Source: Excoecaria cochinchinensis (Eukaryota; Streptophyta; Magnoliopsida; Malpighiales; Euphorbiaceae). From it: a DNA stretch of 64,000 bases. Under the pieces are notes generated by a model. That model ran no database searches. It was not told the DNA's origin and saw nothing but the letters and a program-made list of their open reading frames with translations. Positions 47,299 to 57,967 of the stretch are shown piece after piece. Numbering within the stretch: the stretch's first letter is position 1; each line of letters starts with the position of its first letter. Made by a program: the position numbers and the translations under genes. The stretch is taken from NCBI GenBank assembly GCA_947683425.1, contig CANTUQ010000055.1:8750501-8814500 (forward strand), given 5' to 3'.

Positions 47299-48573
47299 CT
47301 AATCCTTTCTTTCTTCATCGAGGCCAAGGACCAATTCTTGAATGCGATCTCTCAGAGGGCGACAATAGTTTGTCCGATGCCCTGTATACTGGTGATACGC
47401 ACAATACCAGTCTGTTCTGTGCCTCGGTTTTCCCTGACTTGGGGCAGGCCTAGCTGGCAAGGGTTGCAGCTTCCCTTCCTTGATGAGACGAGTGAAGTGC
47501 CAAGATAGAGGCTTGCCCGAGATGGTGAGGTGTTTAGGAGTTATTCCGGTGGTTGAGACCTCTGCTGCTTTGGTATTTCCCCCATTGCTACTGCTGTTTC
47601 CTAAGGCCAGGTTTACAGATTTAGCCATTTTATCCATATGCTCAGCCTCAGCTTCAATGGCTATATCTTTTAAGGACTCCCAGTCCTTCAGCCCCTTCAT
47701 CTTTAACCCATCTTTCAAGTATGGGCTGGCATTCCGAATAAACAGCCTGATCTGGTCTGGAGTGTCCGGCCTCTTCTTCATTTCCATTACCCGGTTCCTC
47801 CATCGGGTCAAATACTAATGGAATGACTCATTCGGCTTTTGTTGTAGTAACTCTAGATCTTTCAGAGTGACCTCCATCCTTGTACTACAGTCATATTGCT
47901 GGAGGAACTCCTCCGTCAGCAGATCCCAGTCTTTTTTTATTCTCCGATCCAGTCCGTGATACCAGCCCACCGTAGGACCTATCAAACTTAAACAGAAGTA
48001 TTCTACCTTCTGCCTCCTTGTTAGTGTGGTACCTTTCATTATCAAAGAGTACTGCTTGATGTGTGTGGTGGGGTCCGATGTGCCATCAAATTTTGGGACA
48101 TCAGGCATCTTAAAGTTCAAGGGGATTAGATCTTCTCCATCCAGCTCTTTATCATCGGGGTTCATTCCTCGACCCCTTGTCAACATCTTAGCCATTGCCT
48201 CGAACTTTTCTTCCATCTTCTTCCAGATGGTATCTTCTGTCTGGGGTGTTTTCCTTCTAACTGACAAGGGTTCTCCATATTCATCCCCTTCTAGGTCTTC
48301 TTCCATTCTATGGGCTACTCCTCTCTTTTGCCCTCCTGACGTGGCAGCCCCTAGGTCCAATGGTGGTGGACGTGCATCCCCCGGCTGATCCTCTCTAGCC
48401 TCCTCCTATTCATTTTGTCTCATAGGAGGAGGCGCCAGGTTCTGTGGTGCAGCTGGTTGAGCTATTATGACCATCATGGCCATCATCCAGTTCTCGAATT
48501 CTTCTAACCTTTGACCCACTTCTTCAGTTATCAAGGCCCTGGTAGCATCTGCATCCCTCGATGAATCGGCCAT
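47299..48573 (-). pseudogene. gag: gag of A4 (nearly open)
   Basis: The ATG at 48573 opens MADSSRDADATRALITEE. The frame is open apart from TAG at about 48408-48406 and at about 47817. It contains the gag domain (NFKMPDVPKFDGTSDPTTHI; YHGLDRRIKKDWDLLTEEF; YLTRWRNRVMEMKKRPD) and a zinc-knuckle-like CAYHQYTGHRTNYC near the C-terminus, ending after EERKD at 47299. It is the best preserved gag of this family here and the reference for reading the stops in A1. Confidence 0.85.
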
Positions 48574-49627
48574 TTCTGGAGATTCTCTGAATGCCTATTG
48601 ATTGCACTTGACTTGATTGTGGTTGCTCAATCAAAACCCTCTGATAATGCGACTGTCAGAAACCCTAACCAGCTAGGAAAGTGGTTTTTGATGGCTGAAA
48701 AGTCAAAGAGTTAGAATGATGCATGAATAATATGCAATGCATGGTCGTGCTGCGCAACAAATGGTATACAATGGCTAAAGAGATTACAATGATATATGTG
48801 AAGCATTTGAAAAACTATACACAGGATAATATGTACATGTAATAATTATATGCAAAGAAAAGGATGTATACATGTAGAAGAAATACATAAATTTATTTGT
48901 GCATGACTGACATGAATATGCAATGCATCATCCACAACCACATGCAAGCAGATAGATCCTTCCAACCTTATTGCCCCCACACACGAGGTCGTTCGGTCTC
49001 TGTCCTAGGTGGGCTTGATCCATGGGTTAACAGGGAACCCGATGGACGCGCATGGTGCACGGTGAAAAACCGGCAGCATAACCTCTCTTAGCTAATGTGC
49101 ATACGCATGGGTTTTGCCCATCATGTATTTAGGCAGCCCGAATAAGTTGACATGGGCCTACCGGGGCATGAAAGCTTTTGATTAAGTGACCAATCAGATT
49201 ATTTGGGTCTGTCCAATACAAAATGATCCATATAGCAAGCAAGGTATTACGGTTCATACCATCTAGGGAGAGTATCTATTGCCATTACATGAGCTTTAGT
49301 CAAAGGTGGTGTTTCTTTAGGGCTACCCAAGCATGGTCCCTGCCAACGGGTCTAGCTCATCACGAGCGTAATGACCGATTGGGTCACTATTTAATATACC
49401 ATGATGGTACGAGGCTTGGGCTGGTGATTATCCTTAACACTTTCCTACATTGAGTGAACGTAGAGTCGTGCTTCGGGAACGCACCGGGGCTAAAAGAGGG
49501 ACCAAACTAGCGTAGATCTAAGGCTCTAATGTGATGCAATGCAGTTTTTGAAAGAAGGTGAAATTTTTAAATTAAAACTCAATTATAATTTTTAATCAAG
49601 GTACTTTCGAATCGAAGTCTCGAATAT

Positions 49628-49647
49628 GTCCCTAGCGGAATCGCCAC
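49628..49647 (-). other. Primer-binding site of A4
   Basis: Minus strand GTGGCGATTCCGCTAGGGAC, next to the U5 end at 49648. Confidence 0.75.
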
Positions 49648-50249
49648 TGTGACGCGCGCCGAACCCCGTGGCCTCCCGAAAGCCCACTTTAGGGCGATTA
49701 GGATGGGATTCATTAAAACTTGTAAGGTATTTACAAGTGCGTCTATATTGGGCAACAAGGAGGTTTCTTGGAGTCGCCACCCAATAGAACATTGGGAAGG
49801 GTCGTCTAGCCTCAGCGAGCCTAAGACGGCGCATACATATCCATCTTGGGCAAGCCAGAGAGATCTTGGAGGTCTCAGCCTCTACCCCCTGGAGCCTAGG
49901 ATTTGTAAATTTAAGTCTTTGGGGCTCAATGAGGCGAGAGGTCTAGGACTTCCAAGACACCTCTTGAGTCCCACCAAAAGACTTAAATTTACAAATCCTA
50001 GGCTCCAGGGGGTAGAGGCTGAGACCTCCAAGATCTCTCTGGCTTGCCCAAGATGGATATGTATGCGCCGTCTTAGGCTCGCTGAGGCTAGACGACCATT
50101 TCCAATGTTCTATTGGGTGGCGACTCTAAGAAACCTCTCTGTTGCCCAATATAGATGCACTTGTAAATACCTTATAAGTTTTAATGAATCCCATCCTGAT
50201 TGCCCTAAAGTGGGCTTTCGGGAGGCCACGGGGTTCGGCGCGCGTCACA
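49648..50249. repeat. Palindromic (fold-back) LTR remnant at the 5' end of A4
   Basis: The left arm (49648-49920) is the last 273 bp of the LTR in element orientation. The right arm (about 49977-50249) is the same 273 bp inverted. A 56-bp spacer (49921-49976) is the next LTR sequence, present once and in the inverted orientation. The arms differ at roughly ten positions. The right end abuts the exact TSD. The U3 and R parts of a normal 5' LTR are absent. Confidence 0.9.
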
Positions 50250-50254
50250 GGAGC

Positions 50255-51416
50255 CCCAGATGGAGGAGCAGCCTCCTCAGCAGGCAGAGTTCCAGGAGGG
50301 CCAGCCTCCCCAGTAGCCTGAGTTTCAGGAGGGCCAGCCTCCCTAGCAGCCTGGGTTTCAGGAGGGACTGCCTCCACAGCAGCCGCTATTAGGAGAGGGA
50401 CAGCCACAGACTCCCGTCGATATGGGGATCGAGTTCACCCTGGATGAGTTATTTGCCACTCCCCCAGCTTAGAGGGTACAAAGCCCTCCTCTATCTTCGA
50501 CATGGGTGCAGAGGTCGACGCCTCGGGATACGGCTAGATTTTACCCTTACAGTCGAGCAGGGCATCCACTTCCACTGCACCACCTCCAGACTATCCGGTG
50601 AAGCCAGCACCAGCACCAGTACCAGTACCACAGCCAGCCCATCCTGACCTATTGGTGGCCATGACGTCTATTCTTGCTGCCATGGAGCACAAGCAGGAGA
50701 AGAGAGATAGGGTCTTCCTTGAGCAGATTGGGCACTATGAGGAGCGTGGTTGGACCATGTTAGAGAGGCTAGATAGACAGGAGAGGGTCATCTAGGACCA
50801 GGCTAGGCTCATTGAGGAGTTGCGACGGGATTTCACAGCTTCCCATAGTGCTGCAGCCGATAGGGTGGATACGACTGTCTAGATGGTGGACGAGTCCGTT
50901 AGTTCTCTCGGATTCAGGGTAGGGGTACTGGAGGGTGCCATTCCACCCATCTCCCAGTCTATCAAAGAATTCAGAGAGCAGATGGAGTCTACGCTTGGGG
51001 GCATCAGGAGTGCAACCCGAGATCAGACCCTGATGCTGTCTAGTAGGTTTCAGGAGTTGGGACGGGTAGTCAGAGACACCTTGGAGTTCATGGGAGTGTG
51101 CGCCAAGCCTTTCTTGGACGGCTATGCACAGGTACAGTTTCAGTGGACATACCCTGTGAGAGCACAGCCCGCGGCTGTACCGGTCGCAGCCCCTCCTCGC
51201 GCCCAGGCTGCGTTCAGGGCCCGGTCATCGGCGTCCACATCACAGAGCCAGCCAATGCATGTTTCGGATGACGACGAGGACCCGGATGAGCCCTCGGACT
51301 ACCACCCTTATAAACTGTTCAGGAAGCCCTTTCTCATTGTATTTTATTTTATTTGTATATTTTTTGTACAAAATATGTTGTCATTTTGTACAAAATATGA
51401 TTGGGTACTAGAGTAG
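50255..51416 (+). pseudogene. Accessory ORF of the A1 region, part 3 (Pro/Gln repeats, coiled coil)
   Basis: It continues in frame after the second GGAGC with Pro/Gln-rich repeats of the form EFQEGQPPQQP (50270-50400). In-frame TAG codons are at 50314, 50344 and 50470, each where the repeat or context expects CAG. A frameshift between 50472 and 50598 leads into VAMTSILAAMEHKQEKRDRV and a coiled-coil-like region (MLERLDRQERV ... SIKEFREQMESTLGGIRS), with TAG at 50793 and 50880. The C-terminus is acidic (VSDDDEDPDEPSDY) followed by a hydrophobic stretch, ending at TAG 51414-51416. The three parts would make a protein of about 690 residues. Confidence 0.6.
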
Positions 51417-52468
51417 TTTCTCCTTATTTAATTACTATGCCTTTGGCTCATGGCCTCATTCTTCCTTCCTCTCACATCATGCTTTCTGCTTTATAGTCCC
51501 TGGCAAAAGATTGAAGCCTTTTGTCTTTCTTTATCGAATGAGCGATCTTACCCTGTAGCTTATGTCCAAAGCCTTTCATAAGAGCTTTCAAGTCTTTCAC
51601 AGTTATAGGGGTGGAGTCATCGAGCCGATCAACAACATCAAAAAGACTTTTATCATCAAAAGTTGGCAAGAGATTTTCTAGAATTCTCTCTATGTTAATA
51701 GTGGATTTGACACGTTGATTGCCTTTAGCATTGGAATCGTCTGGGAGAATCTTCCATGGTCTGCTATCAATGACAGCACCAAATGATAATCTCAAAAAGA
51801 TTAAACAGAGTTAACTAGGAAGAGATCCAATCTGACTAAGTTATAGGTTCCTATTCGACAAAGAGAATCTACAAGGTACGAGAAAAAATGTTTAACCCTA
51901 GCCTGCAGGGGATTAACACTTCAAAGTCTAAGTCAATTGACTTTAGAGAGATAAAATCTAGAGAGAGAATGTCTCAAAAGAATCACAAAAGTCATTTTCC
52001 TATGGGAATGAAAGGGCTATTTATAGTGCCCATATGTTATGCGTTACAATGGCGATAATCGAGTGTTAATCATGGCTATACTGACAATTGCAGGATTAGA
52101 TCTACTAATGCATTAGTTTAGGTAGAGACAGGAGACAAAGATGCTGATCAGCCATGTAATGCTCCCTATTAAGTCAAATGTTTGTGGGTTTTAGGTTTGG
52201 TCCAAATTTTGATTAGGCCTTGGCCTTTGAATAAAGGCCCAACGAATGATAATATATAGTATATTATCACTTTGTAACTTTATAACTTTACTTAGCATAA
52301 TTAAAAAAATTCAATATAGAACAGTCTGTTTCAATTAGTATCAAAGTTTTGGTAGAAATATTTTGAAGTAAATTCGTAAGTTTTTGACGTAATTTAAAAT
52401 AAAAACTAAGTGCATAAAAAAAAGAGAAACTGAGTTAGGGTAAAAACATAAAACTAAAAAGTTAAGAA
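51417..52468 (-). other. Unassigned segment with a minus-strand ORF and TATA-like signal
   Basis: A minus-strand open stretch at 51795-51472 (about 107 codons, highly charged, FGHKLQGKIAHSIKKDKR-like C-terminal half) has no family I recognise and no clear ATG start. A TATA-like CACTATAAATAGCCC lies upstream on the minus strand at about 52027-52013. This may be a further part of the A1-region retroelement or a separate insertion. Sequence 52040-52468 shows nothing further. Confidence 0.3.
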
Positions 52469-52772
52469 TGTAACGTCTCGAAACTCGAGTCTGTTCATAA
52501 TAATTTCTAACTTATGAATAGTACTTTTTGATACAGATATCTAGGATCAAAAATTCAGTAGAAATAAATATACTATAGAGGTTATAAATTTAAAATAAAG
52601 TTTAAAAAGGAGATTTAAGCTAAATAGTAATGGAGTTGGCTAAAAGTCACAGTTGGTCCAAAATTAGTCAATAGCCAATCCTAGCTCGATAATTGAGTCA
52701 TAAAATGGAAATTTATACTATTAATGGGATTAGAGAATTAGAGTTAATTGGGATAAAATAATAATACTAATT

Positions 52773-52976
52773 GATAATACCTTATCTATTAAAAACTCTA
52801 AAAGCCCAATGTAAGGCCCAAAAGCCATAAGGCCCAAGGCATGGGGCAGGAAATTCAATAAATTAACAATGATGCATGTCCGATTGGACATGCCTAACTG
52901 TCACCTGATAGCTTATTGACATACTCTATCACCATATCTCCCTGAGTATCTTTAGTCATGTCATTCACCTACTCGA
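52773..52976 (+). repeat. Truncated left LTR of D
   Basis: Matches 61741-61927 of the right LTR with small indels (for example an extra AAAAGCCATAAGGCCC-like insertion), including TTTAGTCATGTCATTCACC. It stops at CACCTACTC, after which the interior minisatellite begins. The remaining 250 bp of the LTR, including the TATA region, are missing. Confidence 0.85.
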
Positions 52977-53440
52977 TCAAGAGAATCTCGAGAGCCGAAC
53001 AATGAAAATTTCACCTCGATCGAAAAACCCCAAGAGCCGAGCAATGAAAACTTCACCTAGATCGAAAAACCCCGAAAGCCGAGCAATAAAAATTTTGCCT
53101 CGGTTGAAAAAATCCCGAAAGCCCAATGGTTGAAAAATTTGCCTCGATCTAGAGAATCCCGAGAGCTGAACAATGAAAATTTTGCCTCACTCGAAAAACC
53201 TCGAGAGCCGAGAAATGAAAGTTTTGCCTCGATCAAAAAAATCCCGAGAGCCAAACGGTTGAAAACTTTGCCTCATTTGAGAGAATCCTAAGAGTCGAAT
53301 AATGAAAATTTTGCCTCTGTCGAAAACCCCCGAGAGCCGAGCAATGAAAACTTCGCCTCGGTCAAAAAACCTCGAGAGCCGAGCAATGAAAACTTCGCCT
53401 TGGTCGAAAATATCTTGAGAGATGAACTTCAAAACTCTGC
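52977..53440. repeat. Minisatellite in D
   Basis: About eleven diverged copies of a roughly 42-bp unit: GAGAGCCGAGCAATGAAAA followed by (T/C)TTCGCCTCGGTCGAAAAA. It starts exactly where the left LTR of D is truncated. Confidence 0.85.
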
Positions 53441-54641
53441 TTCTGGTAACAAATCGATAAAATTACTTTATATTTTGATAAAAATAGTTGTGTTTATACG
53501 AACGATGAACCATGATTAAATCACCCGCTTTATTTCGATCAAGGATATGCAAGCTAAATTTCTCCCGAGATTCACGAAATGAGTTCAAATTGACAAAAAA
53601 ACAACTTCCATCATCCATTCCTAATAGAAATGTTCAAGTGCCAAAGGTAGAAAGAAGAATTCTCTAATTTACTACAATTCGATAAAAGAGAAACAACATA
53701 ATGAATTAGAAGAAATGAATTTTATTAAAATTTCTGATTATAGAAATTAGAGAGTTCCTATCTAATCTTCCTCAAAGCAGGCCGATCACTGGGAAGCAAC
53801 CTCCGCCAAAATCATGCGGCACTGCAACTTTTTTCCTTTCTAATTACTGCCCCTCCGAAGTTCGATGGAGAAAAATGGAAAACGGAGAAAGAAATACACG
53901 CTCCTATCCATTCTCCATTCATCATCATATCTCTAGGCTACCATTTCCCTTACCTTTAAAATGAGCGTAAAATTGAAAGCTACGGGGAAATGGAAAAAGC
54001 AAGAAAAAGAAATATTCATTCATCTTCCTAAAAAGGAAAAAGATCGATAAGTAAAGGGTCGAAAGACCTTGAGATGATTGAGTAATATCATTTCGAAGAA
54101 ATTTTAAAGAAAGGCTTAGGAAATATGAAAGAGTAATTCACCTATTTATAGGAGATTTCAGGAAACTTGCCATACAAGCCAAAACATCAATATACAGGAT
54201 GATGTAGCAACATGCAATTGGTATGGAACCAAAAACCGAGATGATAGTTAATAAAGATGGAATGTCACCATAATGAATCTCGAAAATAAAATGGCGACAA
54301 TTAAATATTCCAGTCACTCAGGAAGTGAAACGCCATTCATAGGTATTCTAAACGAAAGGTATAGCCAGGAGAAAGCAAGCATGCCAATTTCTCGATAGAG
54401 CCAACAAGCCAATTGTCAAAGGCCGAGGATTATGTGGGTAGAACAGCCATTTTATACGTCTAATGCTCCGATCAGGCAAAACTAATGAAATGGAAGACAT
54501 AAACCTTAGGAAAATGCGCTTCACATGAGAATATTCCGATTGAGAGGAGAAATGCTCCAAGCATCACAATTGTGAACAAAATGTCAAGAGATTAAAAGAG
54601 CTAACTACTCGTATAAATTGAAAAATTTTATCAACACTCCT
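53441..54641. other. D interior, left part
   Basis: AT-rich, no recognised gene. It holds one of three similar cassettes: on the minus strand, a TATA-like CCTATAAATAGG (about 54147-54158) and, roughly 440 bases downstream, an A/T-rich TTTTAATAAAATTC with a polyadenylation-like AATAAA near 53715. Confidence 0.4.
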
Positions 54642-56671
54642 TGTAACAACCTAATGCCCCTTGGGAGGACAAGGGAGCGCTACACAACACTAATATCTTA
54701 CTAATAGAACTATAAACGTACATGCTATACAAAATAAAGTTATTAAAACATTACTTATCCAAAAAAAATTTCCATTATCATTGACTAGATAACGTTACAT
54801 CTTTTAAGTACAAAATTACAAGTTACATTTACATATACTTATTATACAAAAATAGAAACATTTCTATATAACATAAACAAAAAAACCTAACTAGAAGACT
54901 TCATGAGTCCTTCTAGTGGCCAGCAGATGTTCCCTCAAAACTCGGGTTCTTAGCTAGAAACCTACACGGGAGGTATACACCTGTGATGAGCTAAGGCTCA
55001 GTGGGGATATAAACATACAACAGTCCACTATAGAATAAACAAATATTAACATACAATATGGCAACACAAATCGTAATTAAATAATAGGTCAAAAGTTCCA
55101 TATATCATGCTTGCAATAATAAATCACTAGTATACAAGGTTTCCAAAACTACCACTATATCATGGTAATTATAGCATGTAACACCATACAATAATTAGTC
55201 AATGCATTAATAATCTTAATATAGCCTGAACCAATATAGTAGTGTATAATGGGTACACTAGATACCACTTGGGTACCAATCACTAGATTATTAGAGAGAA
55301 TAATATTAACACTAGAGATATACAAATCTCAAAACACTAGATACCGCTTAGGTACCAACACTAGCAGCTGCGAACACTAACCCTTATAAGCATGCTTATT
55401 TATCCATGACTCGATTACATGCTATAAATTAATTCACTTAATGTTCACATGACTAAGCACGTTAATCAATACCTTATGCATAGACATCCATAGGCCAAAT
55501 AATATAACTCATAAGAAATAAAGAAAATGACTAGCATTCGAAAATTCCAACAATGTCGTGCTCGCGACCCTTGTTGCGCCTGTAACAGAGCAAGGATAAC
55601 TCTTCTGTCATGCTTGTGGCGGAGCTCGCGCAATCGATAGGACACCATAAGCACTTCTGTCATGCTGTCATGCTCGCGATATCCCTCTCGCTCGCAACAG
55701 AACTGGATCCAGCAATAATCATCCTATGGAGTACTCTGTCGCGCCCGCGGTAGAACACAAATCTTAACTCAAAGTTACTAATTCACATACCTCTTTCAAC
55801 TCTTATTCTTACTATTCAATTTACATGCACTCTAAGCTAATCATCAACATAATTCATACCTTCCACACAAACTTATAGCTAATCAACACACTCATGTCTC
55901 ATAATTATACCTACAATTAATATATCCATAATCATTACCATGCATTTACACACCATCATACAAAAAAGTCAAACACAACATACTTTAATTGACATTAAGA
56001 TTTTGTCAATTTAACATGCTGCTCTAATTACAACCCAGTCATTAGAAGTGTTGTTGAACCCTTCAAAATCCACGTTTTTCTCAAATAAATCACACATGCA
56101 TAAATATATTTATATATATATATATATATTATAAATAAAATCCCAAACCTCTTAGAAGCATTCCTTAAACTTTACAATCAAGTAGTTGTCTCTTTCCCTT
56201 TTGCTTTTCTACTTGATTCTCCAACTTACAAATCAACACATACACACATTCAAAATAGAATTAAGGCTGTGAACTGAAATCTAAATCAAAAGAAAAAGAA
56301 CACTTAACTCAAGCTTACCTTTCTAACTTGTCACTTGATCCCTCTAATCAATGCAACTCAAGTCTTAGCAAATGAATGAAGAAGATGCAGAGAGCAAGAA
56401 AGGGACAAGAAGGATTGAAGAAGAAAAGAGAAATGGCAGAATAGAGAAAGAGTGGCTGGACCAAATGAGGATTAAAGTCCAAATTCTGCTTCTCAAAAAT
56501 CTATTTATATGCATGCAATTTGATAGGCGTCACTCTACTAACCCTCAAATGCTAGGTGGCAAGCTGTAAGGGTGACACTTAGACTCCACTATCTTAATAT
56601 GCTAAACACACTCAACTCTAATTAACTCCACTCATTTAGTTAATCCTCACTTAATCATGCAAAATTTACAC
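54642..56671 (-). repeat. 3' LTR of F (truncated at its start)
   Basis: Plus-strand start TGTAACAACCTAATGCCCC. It matches the other LTR along its whole 2.03 kb, ending at GCAAAATTTACAC where gag sequence follows. A minus-strand TATA (ATATAAATAG) is at about 56500-56515. A patch of GTCGCG / CTCGCGACAGAA words is at 55550-55745. An AT microsatellite lies at 56105-56130. Confidence 0.9.
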
Positions 56672-57838
56672 TCTACCAGTAGGCACATTAGGTCCCTCTA
56701 CCGTTTCGAAAATAATGCCAGACCGTTGTCTGGCTTGGCTAGTTCCACTCCTAGCTCTTCCTCTTCTTTCACTCCCAGGATTTGGTACACTATCCCTTCT
56801 CGATTGCATGGTCAAATTCTCTTGAGCTTGAGGACACTTTGCTACCAGATGGTCGGTACCACCACATTTGAAGCAAGCTCCCATGAGCTTCCAACATACA
56901 CCCCAATGGGTCTTTCCACAATGCTCACATGCCACCGGAACGCTTCGCTTACTTGATGGATTTGGAACTCCAACATCAAAAGCTGGCATCTTCTTACCTG
57001 ACTTCTCACGGCCCACTGCTCTTGGTGATGCACTAAACATACCTTGATTATCTTTAGTTTCACAACCTCTTTTACCAGAAAAAAGTCCAAACCCATTATC
57101 CTGTGACTTCCTCTTTTGATTCTTTCTTTGAACTATTTCTGAGTTTTACACCTTCAATGCAGCGAACACTAACTGATAATAGCTCACTGATTGCAAAGAA
57201 GTCATTACAGTTATCAATCCCTTAAATATTGCATTTAAACCCTCCTCGAACTGCCGACACTTAAATTCTTCGATCATTAAGGCATCCGGTACATACTTAC
57301 TAAGTTGGCTAAATTCTTTCTCATAATCAACCACTGATAGATTTCCTTGCTTAAGACTCACAAATTCTCTCCACTTCGCCTCTCGGTATGCTTTGGTAAC
57401 ATATCTCTTTTCAAACTCCTGAACGAAAAACTCCCAAGTTAGATCAGCAAGTTGTTAAGGATTCCTTAGAACCAACTTCCACCAGTCATATGCTGGACCT
57501 TGTAATAAAGATACTGCGCATGCCACTCACTGCTCCTACGGACAGTTTATCTCTTGCAATATTCTCTCCGTCTTCTCTATCCAGAACTCTGCTATATCTG
57601 ACTCATCTACAGAAGTCTCTCTAAATTCCTTGACTCCTCTTTTCCTAATCACATCCGAAGGTGCCTTAGGGGTAGTCAATCTATCTAACATCTGCATTAG
57701 TCCTTGTACTAACACTGGGTTTTCTGGATCTAAGGGCAGGTTCCTAGTTGGTAGAGGTTCAGGTACATACGGATTAGCATGAACTGGGTTAACACTTCCA
57801 GTTGTCTCACCTATATCTTCACTAGGATATGACTCCAT
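56672..57838 (-). pseudogene. gag: gag of F (Del/Tekay-type, broken)
   Basis: The ATG at 57838 (MESYPSEDIGETTG) is chosen over an upstream one because it begins the conserved-looking part. The gag domain includes LLQGPAYDWWKLVL and VSLKQGNLSVVDYEKEFSQL. Two zinc-binding motifs follow: CEHCGKTHWGVC and the canonical CFKCGGTDHLVAKC (CX2CX4HX4C), near 56900-56850. Stops at about 57540, 57533, 57457 and 57150 interrupt it; several sit at probable Gln or Trp codons. It ends in VPTGRV at the deletion junction, before protease. Confidence 0.85.
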
Positions 57839-57950
57839 TATCACTCTACAAAATAAAGAAAACAACATCTGCATTATGGTTACACTCTAAATAGACTCAA
57901 ATCAATTCTATTCAATATATCTCCTATAGTCCAGAACCGCCTAAATTTAT

Positions 57951-57961
57951 GCTCTGATACC
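57951..57961 (-). other. Primer-binding site of F (initiator tRNA-Met type)
   Basis: Minus strand GGTATCAGAGC, a few bases after the 5' LTR end. The common plant site is TGGTATCAGAGC; here the first T is A. Confidence 0.75.
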
Positions 57962-57967
57962 TCAACT

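Larger units (their letters stand above)
40255..50249 (-). mobile_element. A4: pol-deleted Tat-type LTR retrotransposon with a palindromic 5' LTR
   Basis: The TSD GGAGC flanks it (40250-40254 and 50250-50254). On the minus strand it has gag, RT N-terminal and integrase C-terminal scraps, a 3' region with tandem arrays, a polypurine tract and a full 3' LTR (40255-42946). The 5' side has no normal LTR. Instead there is a 602-bp inverted repeat of the U5 end (49648-50249). Both element ends are therefore U5 ends (TGTGACGCGCG ... CGCGCGTCACA). See the finding on this structure. Confidence 0.9.

Noticed and set aside
49649..50407. 247-codon plus-strand and overlapping minus-strand ORFs across the palindrome
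   Set aside because: The same peptide appears at 40256-40561 because both are LTR end sequence; open frames arise from the inverted repeat and are not genes.
52977..53440. Possible CRISPR-like array
   Set aside because: Repeat units are contiguous with no unique spacers of constant length, and the context is plant DNA; it is a minisatellite.
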